Source of the DNA: Collinsella sp.
Lineage (GTDB): Bacteria > Actinomycetota > Coriobacteriia > Coriobacteriales > Coriobacteriaceae
DNA: 53,020 nucleotides
Assembly: GCA_019414465.1 (NCBI GenBank)
Contig: DXLY01000004.1
Location: forward strand, 1 to 53,020
Direction of reading: 5' to 3'
The position numbers were made by a program, and so were the translations under genes. Every line of letters begins with the position of its first letter. The first letter of the stretch is position 1. The notes under the pieces were generated by a model that saw only the letters and a program-made list of their open reading frames with translations, ran no database searches and had not been told where the DNA came from. Below are positions 34,293-42,195 of this stretch, piece by piece.

Positions 34293-35617
34293 GCCTGCAA
34301 ACGAGGATTAAGGCTGCCGGCGCTGCGGCGGCGGCAGCGCCTGTAGATGTGGGGCGTCGCCGCGCCGTGAAACGACGCACCAAGCGCGCCGTGATGGACC
34401 GCATGGGTTACGACGAAGTGGCGCGTATCAGCGCCTATATCGACCCGGCACTTGCCCGCTCGGAATTGCGTCCTGCGGTGGAGGCGGCGCTCAATGTTGA
34501 GGAGCCGACCGATCTCGCGACGCCCGAGCGCGAGACCATCATCGACGAGATTTTGGATGACGTGGTGGGCTTGGGGCCGTTGCAGCCGCTCATCGAGGAC
34601 GACACCGTTACCGAGATCATGATCAACGGCTGCCGCTCGGCTTTCTTTGAACGCGGCGGCGTCTTGTACCCCATCGAGCATGCGTTTGAGGATGATGAGC
34701 AGATCCGTGTGCTTATCGACCGCATTATCTCGCCACTTGGCCGCCGTATCGACGAGCGCAGCCCCATCGTCAACGCCCGCCTCAAAACGGGCTATCGCGT
34801 CAACGCGGTGATTCCGCCTGTGGCGATTGACGGACCGATTCTCACCATCCGAAAGTTCTCGGACCGTATCTGCTCGCTGGACGAGCTCGTGGGGTTGGGA
34901 TCGCTGCCGCTTTGGTATGCGCAGCTGCTGTCGTGTGCGGTGTCGCTGCGACAGGACCTGGCGGTTGCGGGAGGCACGGGATCTGGTAAGACCACCCTGC
35001 TCAACGCGTTGTCATGTGAGATTTCCACCGGCGAGCGCATCGTGACGATCGAGGACTCTGCCGAGCTCAAGTTTGCGCATCATCCGCACGTGGTGCGCCT
35101 AGAGGCGCGCGAGGCTTCAATTGAGGGCGAGGGCGCGGTGACGATCCGCGACCTGGTGACTAATGCCCTGCGCATGCGCCCCGACCGCATCGTGGTGGGC
35201 GAGGTGCGCGGTGCCGAGTGCTGCGACATGTTGCAGGCCATGAACACGGGCCACGACGGGTCGCTTACCACGCTTCATGCGGGTTCAGAACAGGAGACCG
35301 TGGTGCGTCTGACGTTGCTTGCACGTTATGGCATCGATCTGCCGAGCGAGCTCATCGAGGAGCAGATTGCCATGGCACTCGACGGTATCGTGATGTCCGA
35401 GCGCCACGCCGATGGCAGGCGCTTCGTCTCCTCGTATTCGGGGGTGCGACGCGCCGCATCGGGCGGCGTAGAGCTCGAGCGCTATGTGACGTTCGATGCC
35501 GCCGAGCGCACCTGGACGCTTGACCGCGAGCCGCCGTTTATCGCAGAAGGCCTGCGGTCGGGGACGCTCACACAAGAGGAGGTGGACGAATGGAGATCAC
35601 TGTGCCCCTCGTCGTAG
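34289..35617 (+). CDS. tadA: Tad secretion ATPase TadA/CpaF
   Basis: 442-aa hexameric ATPase that powers Flp pilin assembly at the inner face of the membrane. N-terminal helical domain (1-120), then VGLGPLQPLIEDDTVTEIMING, Walker A GGTGSGKTT near 228, the Asp box ERIVTIEDSAEL, Walker B RPDRIVVGEVRGAE, and the His box TGHDGSLTTLHAG. All motifs are intact. The start overlaps tadZ by 4 bp, and tadB starts 28 bp before this stop. Confidence 0.95.
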   Translation: MSLQTRIKAAGAAAAAAPVDVGRRRAVKRRTKRAVMDRMGYDEVARISAYIDPALARSELRPAVEAALNVEEPTDLATPERETIIDEILDDVVGLGPLQPLIEDDTVTEIMINGCRSAFFERGGVLYPIEHAFEDDEQIRVLIDRIISPLGRRIDERSPIVNARLKTGYRVNAVIPPVAIDGPILTIRKFSDRICSLDELVGLGSLPLWYAQLLSCAVSLRQDLAVAGGTGSGKTTLLNALSCEISTGERIVTIEDSAELKFAHHPHVVRLEAREASIEGEGAVTIRDLVTNALRMRPDRIVVGEVRGAECCDMLQAMNTGHDGSLTTLHAGSEQETVVRLTLLARYGIDLPSELIEEQIAMALDGIVMSERHADGRRFVSSYSGVRRAASGGVELERYVTFDAAERTWTLDREPPFIAEGLRSGTLTQEEVDEWRSLCPSS

Positions 35618-36516
35618 GGGGCTTGGCAGGGCTTTCTGTCGCGACGGCGTGCGGGGCGGAACCTCGTGTGCCGCAGGTACCGCCGGCGGAGCTGGCACGT
35701 CAGGCGCTCGAGACGGTGGCAGAGAAGCTGCCGCGTGAGCTGGTGGAAAACGATCTGCTGAAAAAGATCGCCCGTTCGTGGGCATCGCTGGCTCCGGCGC
35801 ATCGCCTTGGCCTCGTGATCGAAGATGCTTCGGGACGTTTGGCGTTTCTGCTGCTATCGAGCGGTGTCTGCTGCGTTTTACTAACGATGGTGTCGTTATC
35901 GCCCCTCGGATTTGCCTTGGGACTTGTTGCTCCGTTTGCCGTTGGTGCCGCTCGGGATGGCTTTGAGAGCCGGCGCGAGCAACACGATGCAGAAGAGGCA
36001 ATGCCCGAGGCGTTTACCGCACTTTCCATGTCGCTTGCCTCGGGACATTCGCTGGCCCAGGGCATGCGCTTTGTGGGCGCTCATGCGCAAGAGCCAGTGC
36101 ATACCGAGTTTTTGCGGGTGGCGGCGGCGATCGATTGCGGCATCTCGGCGACCGACGCGCTCGATGACTTGCTCGTGCGTATCGACGCCCCCGGTCTTTC
36201 GCTTGTGACCTTGGCGCTTAAGGTGTCTCAGCGCACCGGCGCTCCGCTTGCCGACTTACTGTCCGAGGCGTCGAGCATGGTGGGGGAGCGCATTGAGCTC
36301 AAGCGCCGCCTGGATGTTAAGACGTCGCAGGCTCGCATGTCTGCGCATATGGTCGCGGCGATGCCGGCGGGCATGTGCGCGGTGTTGGCGCTGCTTTCGG
36401 CAGATTTTCGTCGCGGTCTTGCGACGCCTGCCGGCGCGGGCGCTGTGGTGCTGGGTCTTGCCCTCAACGCCGTTGCCCTGGTGGTTATCCGGCGCATTAT
36501 GCGGGTGGAGCTATGA
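35590..36516 (+). CDS. tadB: Tad pilus membrane protein TadB (T2SS F family)
   Basis: 308 aa. N-terminal hydrophobic segment, a pair of helices near 80-115 (LAFLLLSSGVCCVLLTMVSL, FALGLVAPFAVGA), the T2SSF domain with EAFTALSMSLASGHSLAQG and LALKVSQRTGAPLADLL, and a C-terminal pair of helices. It forms the inner-membrane platform with TadC. Start ATG 35590 behind GAGGAGG inside the end of tadA. The stop overlaps tadC as ATGA. Confidence 0.9.
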   Translation: MEITVPLVVGGLAGLSVATACGAEPRVPQVPPAELARQALETVAEKLPRELVENDLLKKIARSWASLAPAHRLGLVIEDASGRLAFLLLSSGVCCVLLTMVSLSPLGFALGLVAPFAVGAARDGFESRREQHDAEEAMPEAFTALSMSLASGHSLAQGMRFVGAHAQEPVHTEFLRVAAAIDCGISATDALDDLLVRIDAPGLSLVTLALKVSQRTGAPLADLLSEASSMVGERIELKRRLDVKTSQARMSAHMVAAMPAGMCAVLALLSADFRRGLATPAGAGAVVLGLALNAVALVVIRRIMRVEL

Positions 36517-37154
36517 GCGCCCCGGTTGCAGTTGCGGCTTGCCTGTGCGCCCTGAGTGTATTTGTCGCGACGGGTTTGGATCGGGCGGATGCACGCAAGA
36601 TCGCAGGGGCCTGCAAGCGCGAGGCGGTGCTGGTCGCTGCCGCGGGTCGCTCGGTGGTCGATGCTCTGACCGCGCGAGTGAAGGGCGCGGTTGGAGCGGG
36701 CGGCCCGGCGCGAGTGTCGCTCGGCGAAGTGTCCGAGATGATCGATGTTGTGCGCTTGGGTCTTTCGGCCGGTCTTTCGTTTGATGCGGCGCTTGAGATT
36801 TTCTGCGCCAACCGCCGGTCAGTGCTGGCTCTTCGCCTTGAGCGCGCCTGCATGGCGTGGCAGGTGGGCGTGGGCACGCGTGAGGACGAGTTGTTGGCCG
36901 CCGCGCGCGACCTGGACGTGCGAGCGCTCGAGACCTTTGCCATCACGGTGGGGCAGGCGCTCGCCCTGGGTGCCCCACTTGCCGAGACGCTGGCCGCTCA
37001 AAGTCGCGAGATCCGTGCGGCTCATCGCGCCGCGGTCGAGCGCGAGATCGAGCGTGCACCCGTCAAGCTGCTGATTCCCACCGGCACGCTCATCTTGCCG
37101 GCGTTGCTTCTGTCCATATTGGGCCCGCTGCTGGGGGCAGGCGGGATGATGTAG
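36513..37154 (+). CDS. tadC: Tad pilus membrane protein TadC (T2SS F family)
   Basis: 213 aa, shorter than the usual 280-320. N-terminal helix (APVAVAACLCALSVFVATG), the T2SSF core with EMIDVVRLGLSAGLSFDAALE and FAITVGQALALGAPLAETLA, and a C-terminal helix (LIPTGTLILPALLLSILGPLLG). The reduced size means the central helix pair of typical TadC is missing or very short. ATG 36513 gives a 4-bp overlap with tadB; the open frame reaches back to 36375 inside tadB. Confidence 0.87.
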   Translation: MSAPVAVAACLCALSVFVATGLDRADARKIAGACKREAVLVAAAGRSVVDALTARVKGAVGAGGPARVSLGEVSEMIDVVRLGLSAGLSFDAALEIFCANRRSVLALRLERACMAWQVGVGTREDELLAAARDLDVRALETFAITVGQALALGAPLAETLAAQSREIRAAHRAAVEREIERAPVKLLIPTGTLILPALLLSILGPLLGAGGMM

Positions 37155-37164
37155 GGAGGAATAC

Positions 37165-37398
37165 ATGAACACGATGACTGACGCTGCTGGCAAGGTCCAG
37201 GGCTGGGCGTTTTGCCGGGCGGCACATGTTCGTCAGCGCGCCAAGGAACTATTGCAGGAGGAGAGTGCACAGGGTACCACCGAGTATGCCATCTTGGTCG
37301 GCGTGCTCGTGGTGATCGCGATTATCGCCATCGTCGCATTTAAGGGCAAGGTCCAAGATCTATGGAACGCTATCAGCGAGGGCATCAACAGCCTGTAG
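37165..37398 (+). CDS. flp: Flp-type major pilin
   Basis: 77 aa. A charged leader of about 33 residues ends in LQEESAQG, then TTEYAILVGVLVVIAIIAIV, the Flp hydrophobic N-terminus with the Glu-Tyr pair, and a short tail KGKVQDLWNAISEGINSL. The prepilin would be cleaved near the AQG; no TadV/CpaA prepilin peptidase gene is in the window, so it must be elsewhere. The leader is long for an Flp pilin. Start ATG 37165 follows AGGGAGGA. Position after tadC is as expected. Confidence 0.92.
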   Translation: MNTMTDAAGKVQGWAFCRAAHVRQRAKELLQEESAQGTTEYAILVGVLVVIAIIAIVAFKGKVQDLWNAISEGINSL

Positions 37399-37925
37399 AG
37401 GGCGAGCGCCCCGTCGGGGTGCTGCTGGTGTTTGCTTGCCTGACCGTGGCGATAGCGGCGGTGCTTTGGGGGCTTAACGCCGCGCGGCAGCAGCGTCCTG
37501 GGACCGCCTCCGATTTGGGCTCAGATTCGGCGGTGGCGTCTCAAAAAGATGAGATGCGAGATGCGGACGATTCGGATGTCGCTGTCACGGCGCAAACCTT
37601 TCTGCGGACGCTCGACAAGCGGTCTGGCATTGCGACGGATTCGCCTGAGGGCAACGCGATTGCGGTCCGGCTTGCATGGTCCGAGGACCGACCGATGACC
37701 GAAGCGGCGGCGGATATGCTGCGTGCCTATCGCGAGGTACCCACGGCGCAACTTGCTCTGAGCGGCTATCTCGACATCAAGGGAAACGTGTGGGGTGCCA
37801 TCGTGCGCGACGGACGCGGCTGGGTCGATATGGTGACAATTGCCGCGGATACTGGCGACGCTTCGTGTCGTCTGCGCGCCGTGCGCCTGAGCCCGCAGGC
37901 AACGGACTCAAAGGAGGGATCGTGA
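37362..37925 (+). CDS. Tad-locus membrane-anchored hypothetical protein
   Basis: 187 aa from ATG 37362, which overlaps the flp end by 37 bp and has only a weak Shine-Dalgarno; GTG 37419 or 37428 in frame are alternatives placing the membrane helix (VLLVFACLTVAIAAVLWGL) at the very N-terminus. The rest is soluble and extracytoplasmic by topology: FLRTLDKRSGIATDSPEG, LSGYLDIKGNVWGAIV. No named family recognised. Position between flp and further pilins suggests an accessory role in pilus assembly or anchoring. Confidence 0.7.
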   Translation: MERYQRGHQQPVEGERPVGVLLVFACLTVAIAAVLWGLNAARQQRPGTASDLGSDSAVASQKDEMRDADDSDVAVTAQTFLRTLDKRSGIATDSPEGNAIAVRLAWSEDRPMTEAAADMLRAYREVPTAQLALSGYLDIKGNVWGAIVRDGRGWVDMVTIAADTGDASCRLRAVRLSPQATDSKEGS

Positions 37926-37926
37926 A

Positions 37927-38145
37927 ATGCATGGCGTTCTGCGTGAGGAATCTGCCCAGGCGACGGTCGAATACGCCATCGTCACGGTGGCGCTGTTATC
38001 GATCGTGCTGGCGATCGCGGGACTTTGGCGTGCCGGCACCGATGGGCGCTTGGCGGCGCTGGTTGAGCGGGCGGCATCCCATGGCGTTGCCTCGACGTCG
38101 GTTATCGACGCCGCTGCGGCCGCTAAGGACATCGCGTTGTATTGA
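37927..38145 (+). CDS. Minor pseudopilin-like protein of the Tad locus
   Basis: 72 aa. MHGVLREESAQATVEYAIVT is a class III prepilin start: short leader, then the VEY motif and a hydrophobic helix (AIVTVALLSIVLAIAGLW), followed by a 35-residue tail rich in Ala. It resembles a reduced TadE or minor Flp pilin. The stop codon overlaps an ATG as TGATG, implying coupling to the next gene. Confidence 0.8.
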   Translation: MHGVLREESAQATVEYAIVTVALLSIVLAIAGLWRAGTDGRLAALVERAASHGVASTSVIDAAAAAKDIALY

Positions 38146-38617
38146 TGCCGCGCGCGAGGACCGGGCGCAGTCTACGGTCGAGGCCGCTTTTTTGCTGCCG
38201 ACGTTTCTGGCACTCATCCTTCTCGCGCTGCAACCGGTGTGCCTGCTCTATACGCGCGCGGTCATGGAGTCTGCCGCCGCCGAGACCGCGCGGCTCATGA
38301 CCACGACGACGGCGGAGGACGACGATCTTAAGGAGTTCGCCCGCCGCCGACTTGCCGCAGTGCCCAACGTTTCGATCTTTCATGCCGGCGGGCCGTTGTC
38401 GTGGGATATCGAGCTTGGCCGGGCCGGTGCGGGTGGCGTCTCGTCCGTGTCCGTTTCCGGCGAGGTCAAGCCGTTGCCTGTGATCGGTGCGTTTGCGCAG
38501 GCTATGGGTGGTACCGCCGAGGGCGGCTACGTTGAGCTCAAAGTCGATGTCTCGTATCAATCGCGTCCCGAATGGCTGGAGGGAGATTATGATTCGTGGA
38601 TTGCTGCATGGGATTAA
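38145..38617 (+). CDS. tadE: TadE-like pseudopilin, start region apparently frameshifted
   Basis: The long frame reads EDRAQSTVEAAFLLPTFLAL (class III prepilin motif with VEAAF) and on to RPEWLEGDYDSWIAAWD, about 155 aa. There is no normal start codon in this frame: it opens CIDAARED. ATG 38145 overlaps the previous stop (TGATG) but is in another phase. One missing G in GCGCGAGGAC, or gain of a CG in the CGCGCGCG run at 38149-38156, would reconcile them (MPR..EDRAQSTVE). Either a sequence error, slippage-based phase variation, or an unusual start. Confidence 0.7.
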
Positions 38618-40742
38618 GCGTTTCTGGTCTAGACGCGTTTTGACGCACCGTCCGAGCTGCCATCGCAAGCGAGGCGGCTTTATGGGTCGAGCCGGTGTCG
38701 ATCTGTTTATCGAAGACGGCGCCTATACCACGCTTTCTTCTGCCGTGGTCATCCTAGTGGTGCTCACATTGTTGTTTTCGTCGACCGCGGCGATATGGAG
38801 CATGTCGCGTGCCGGGGATACCCAGGTGGCGGCTGATAGTGGCGCGCTGGCGGGTGCCAACGTAGTGTCGTCCTATCACACGGCTGCCACGGTGGTTGAT
38901 GCGAGCATCTTGAGTCTGGGGCTGGCGGGGTTTGCCACGATCGGGACGGGCCTGGTCGCCATCCTCATCCCGGGTGCCGAGCCGGTTGCCGGCAATATGG
39001 TCGACACCGGGATTGAGATCATTAAAACGCGCAACAAGTTTGCCAAAAGCGCATCGGAAGGCTTACAGAAAATCGAGACGGCCCTGCCGTATCTGATTGC
39101 CGCGCGTGCCACGCAGGCGGTGTCGGCGCAGGATACCGATAGTGTGACCTATACCGGTACGGCGCTTGCCGTGCCCAGGACATCCGAGTCTGACTTCGCT
39201 GCGCTCAAAGGATCAGAGATCTCGACCGATACCATTAAAGACACATCAGATGATTTAGAGGGTGCGGCCGAGGAACTGCGGAAGGCTTCTGAGGACACGG
39301 CGAAGGCTAAAGAGCGTGCTTGGCTGGCGGATTGTGGTGGGTCTGACAAGGGCTCGGTCGGCAGCTGTTCTTGCATGTGGGAGCGTGCGAAAAGCCTAAC
39401 GGATCTCTCCGGTGTTCAAAATCCGCATTACTCATCGAGCGTTACGTGGGAGCCCCAAGTTGCCCTTGATCGCGCGAAGGACTACTACCATTGGCGTCTG
39501 ACAAATGAGAAGCCCCACGGCTCGAGTGTCGAGATGAAGGCAGAGTCTGCGGCGCGTAAGGCGTTTTATACCTATGCGAGCGCGGAGGTCGATCGGGCAC
39601 ATATAACCGAGAACGGAGACGGGGTTTCCTCCTATATTCCGCTGCTGCCGCGCAACTCTGATGAGGTTCGGGCGACGGAACTCTATACCGATGCGGTGTG
39701 GCCGACTAGCGTGAACGATGACAAGGCGTATCTGCATTACGGGACGACCTGCCCTAACTATAAGAAAGGGACGCCGAGCGGATTTGCTTCGGTTGCCGAT
39801 TACGATGGACAGGATAAATGCAGCAAATGCCATTTTGGCGTTTTGTCGCTTGGTGCTGTTGCGGCGCCTTCAACCTCTATCGAAAACGGCTTCGAGTATC
39901 ACTTTGACAAGTTTAAAGACGCCCTGGAGGACTACGTCGACTGTCGCAACAAGGAGCTCGAGCTCGAGCGTCAGACCGAGGACGAAGTCGACCGTGCGGG
40001 CAATGCGTTCGATACCGCCATCAAAGAACTTTCCGGTGAGCGTCCGCGTATCGCCCCACCTGGTCGCAACGGCGTAGTCGCCTTTGCAGTTTCGGGTGAT
40101 ATTACCAGCCCCGATCAACTTAACTCTTCGTTTAACGCGGCGGTTGAGCTTGGCAGTCGCGGTGCCATCTCTGCCGCGGTACTGGCGCCCGATGAGGCGA
40201 CGGCGCAAAACAACGTGCTTTCGCGATTTTTCTCGACATTGAAGGAACGTTCGGGTGGCGTTGCCGGCGTACTCGATGGCGTCATGGATGTTTGGGGGCG
40301 GCTGCTTGTGGGATACGGAGACATCCAAGGTTCGGCCGACGAACTTATGGACGAGATGATTAAGGGCCTAGGAGGGGGCAACGGCGCGTTGGGCTCCATT
40401 GCGTCGTGGCTTGGCGATACCGTTTCGGCGTCCGTGGCGGCGCTGGGCTTGGAGCCGTGCGACTTGCGCCTGCGAAAGCCGGTGCTGACCGACACCGCCA
40501 ATGTCATCAAGAGCCCGGGGTCTGACATCACGGCTCTTTCTAATGCGCAGGACGAGCTACGAAGTATTCCGTTGGGCGTGACCGATCCCAAGGCGCTTTG
40601 CGAGGCGTTGGAATATCAAGTCGAACGCACCATTAGCGGTACGGTGTTCACGCTTGCGGAGATTCCTCTGCCCGGCGGCGGCTCCATCCCGCTCACCGTC
40701 GATGTCGCCACGCTGGTTGGCGCTTTGGGCGGTGGGTCGTAA
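38589..40742 (+). CDS. TadG-like large surface/pilus-associated protein
   Basis: 717 aa. ATG 38589 follows GGAGGGAG and overlaps the TadE gene end. The N-terminus holds one helix (SSAVVILVVLTLLFSSTAAI) followed by DTQVAADSGALAGANVVSS, the TadG/TadE-like segment just outside the membrane. The long exterior part has two cysteine-rich patches: CSCM around residue 258, and CPNYKKG...CSKCHFG around 400-420. A charged helical region follows (NKELELERQTEDEVDRAGNAFD), then a Gly-rich region and a C-terminal hydrophobic stretch ending VDVATLVGALGGGS. Probably an anchored pilus tip or adhesion component. The cysteines suggest disulfides or metal binding. Confidence 0.75.
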   Translation: MIRGLLHGIKRFWSRRVLTHRPSCHRKRGGFMGRAGVDLFIEDGAYTTLSSAVVILVVLTLLFSSTAAIWSMSRAGDTQVAADSGALAGANVVSSYHTAATVVDASILSLGLAGFATIGTGLVAILIPGAEPVAGNMVDTGIEIIKTRNKFAKSASEGLQKIETALPYLIAARATQAVSAQDTDSVTYTGTALAVPRTSESDFAALKGSEISTDTIKDTSDDLEGAAEELRKASEDTAKAKERAWLADCGGSDKGSVGSCSCMWERAKSLTDLSGVQNPHYSSSVTWEPQVALDRAKDYYHWRLTNEKPHGSSVEMKAESAARKAFYTYASAEVDRAHITENGDGVSSYIPLLPRNSDEVRATELYTDAVWPTSVNDDKAYLHYGTTCPNYKKGTPSGFASVADYDGQDKCSKCHFGVLSLGAVAAPSTSIENGFEYHFDKFKDALEDYVDCRNKELELERQTEDEVDRAGNAFDTAIKELSGERPRIAPPGRNGVVAFAVSGDITSPDQLNSSFNAAVELGSRGAISAAVLAPDEATAQNNVLSRFFSTLKERSGGVAGVLDGVMDVWGRLLVGYGDIQGSADELMDEMIKGLGGGNGALGSIASWLGDTVSASVAALGLEPCDLRLRKPVLTDTANVIKSPGSDITALSNAQDELRSIPLGVTDPKALCEALEYQVERTISGTVFTLAEIPLPGGGSIPLTVDVATLVGALGGGS

Positions 40743-41218
40743 TGAGTATCCGCATGCGTCTGCGCGAGGAGCGCGCCCAAGCGACGGTGGAGATGGCAGT
40801 GGTTACGCCCGTTTTGCTGGTGCTGGCACTCATCGTGTACAACGTCATGATCTTTGCCAGCGCTGTCGCGCGCTTCGACCGCGTGGTGCCCGACATCGTG
40901 TTGGCGCACGCCGTGGCGTCGGAGGGGGAGGGCGACGAAAGCTCTGCCGATGCCTCGGCGACGGTTCAGACTCAAATTCTGAATGCCATGGAAGGCTATG
41001 GCTTGCAGATCGAAGTGTCGAGCGAGCAAGGCGCGGAGGCATCGGATGGTGGCCTGCTCTCCCTATCCGGTACGTTTAGGACCTACACCTGCACCATGCA
41101 CTATGAGCCGTGGCCGACTTCTCTCAGCATCGCTGGCGTTCCGCTGGGGGCGCCGACAACGTTGTCGCACGAGCGCGCGGTGACGGTCGATCCATGGCGT
41201 CCGGGGGTGGTCATGTGA
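40742..41218 (+). CDS. TadE-family pseudopilin
   Basis: 158 aa. REERAQATVEMAVVTPVLLV is a typical TadE-type N-terminus, with the VEMAVV core and a helix to about residue 40 (LALIVYNVMIFASAV). The exterior part contains TYTCTMHYEPWP with a single cysteine. ATG shares its A with the preceding stop (TAATG), and the next gene starts in its stop (GTGA). Likely a minor pseudopilin. Confidence 0.82.
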   Translation: MSIRMRLREERAQATVEMAVVTPVLLVLALIVYNVMIFASAVARFDRVVPDIVLAHAVASEGEGDESSADASATVQTQILNAMEGYGLQIEVSSEQGAEASDGGLLSLSGTFRTYTCTMHYEPWPTSLSIAGVPLGAPTTLSHERAVTVDPWRPGVVM

Positions 41219-41574
41219 CCGCGGTCTCGTCCTACATCGCGTACGCGCGGGCGCTCAACAGGCTGGGTTGGACGCCGGCCGAGTTTGTGGTGGCGGAGTC
41301 GTTTGCCGTGCGCCTGCGCGGCATGCTGGGACGGTGTCCGGTTGCCGCCAACGGTCTGCCGCTCGTCATGGCGTTTCCACGCTGCTCTTCGGTCCATACG
41401 TGTTTTATGGCCTATCCCATCGACATCGCCTTCATCGATCGCGACGGCAATATCCTCGCGCGCTACGAAAGCGTTCGTCCTTGGCGCACGTGCTCCTGCC
41501 CCGGCGCCTGGGCCGTACTAGAGCGTCCTTCAATCATTGTTTCGACCCCTGCTCTCCAACGCGTGCCGGCTTAA
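41215..41574 (+). CDS. DUF192 family protein
   Basis: 119 aa. Motifs AESFAVRLRGMLGR, LPLVMAFPRCSSVHTCFMAYPIDIAFIDRDGNIL and CSCPGAWAVLE correspond to the DUF192 pattern (LxGLM...HTxxMxFPIDvvFld). It starts GTG 41215 in the stop of the TadE gene, so it is the last gene of the Tad operon by overlap. DUF192 function is unknown; placement at the end of pilus operons suggests envelope linkage, but no signal peptide is seen. Confidence 0.85.
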   Translation: MTAVSSYIAYARALNRLGWTPAEFVVAESFAVRLRGMLGRCPVAANGLPLVMAFPRCSSVHTCFMAYPIDIAFIDRDGNILARYESVRPWRTCSCPGAWAVLERPSIIVSTPALQRVPA

Positions 41575-41671
41575 GGGACTGAGCGAAAAACTTCTTGCTG
41601 CCGGCTGATGCCTCTGACGTGCCGATTTATAGAACCGAGGCTGTGCTCAAAAACTTTTTTAAAATTCTCGG

Positions 41672-41699
41672 TTGACCGGAACGCGTCCTTGGTTATACT
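41672..41699 (+). promoter_or_regulatory. Promoter of tRNA-Phe
   Basis: TTGACC (41672-41677), 16 bp, TATACT (41694-41699), 32 bp before the tRNA. Confidence 0.75.
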
Positions 41700-41731
41700 A
41701 ATCAAGCCTTGAAACAAGGCACACCTCAAAT

Positions 41732-41804
<73 letters not shown>

Positions 41805-41818
41805 CCTTGAATTGACTA

Positions 41819-41847
41819 GGACCTCTGCAAAGGGGTCCTTTTCTTTT
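41819..41847 (+). terminator. Terminator of tRNA-Phe
   Basis: GGACCTCTGCAAAGGGGTCC followed by TTTTCTTTT. A second copy with a perfect stem lies at 42005-42033. Confidence 0.85.
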
Positions 41848-41849
41848 AT

Positions 41850-42035
41850 ATGGCTCCTGCACGGAATCGAACCCCGTGAGGGCGCGGAGCTGAGTAAACG
41901 CGTAAGCGTTTGCCAGCGCAGCTCGCAAGGCGCGCAAGCGCCGCAGCGGTCCGTCCGCGCAGCGCGCGGACGCGATTCCCTTCCCCGCCACCTTGAATTG
42001 ACTAGGACCCCTGCAAAGGGGTCCTTTTCTTTTAT
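41850..42035 (+). repeat. tRNA-Phe-associated element: antisense T-arm, GC-rich hairpins, second tRNA 3' end and terminator
   Basis: 41850-41972 (123 bp) opens ATGGCTCCTGCACGGAATCG AACC, the reverse complement of a tRNA 3' end whose T-loop GGGGTTCGATTCC matches the adjacent tRNA-Phe. GC-rich hairpins follow (AAACGC-gtaa-GCGTTT; CGTCCGCGC..GCGCGGACG). 41973-42035 then repeats 41787-41849 (tRNA 3' 18 nt plus terminator) with one mismatch, 186 bp apart. A parallel structure lies after tRNA-Leu. Confidence 0.85.
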
Positions 42036-42158
42036 CGAGGGCTCTGCGGAAAACGCATCCCAGACATTCCTCCCGCTTTTGCGCCACTTTTCAGACCGTT
42101 CGCTCGCCTGTCCGCACGCGCGGGTATACTCAAAACGATACTTTTCCTATGCAATACG

Positions 42159-42177
42159 ATGCAGGCTCGACCTGCAT
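42159..42177. promoter_or_regulatory. Short palindrome before the GH5-like gene
   Basis: ATGCAGG-CTCGA-CCTGCAT, 18 bp before the start codon, downstream of a TATACT -10-like box at about 42125. Possible operator or leader hairpin. Confidence 0.4.
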
Positions 42178-42195
42178 GATTCGAAGGGGGCAGTG

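Noticed and set aside
41850..42035. Ordinary prophage or genomic-island attachment sites
   Set aside because: Only 123 bp lie between the repeats, with no integrase or cargo, and the duplication includes the terminator. A remnant after near-complete deletion remains possible but would not explain the matching Leu locus.
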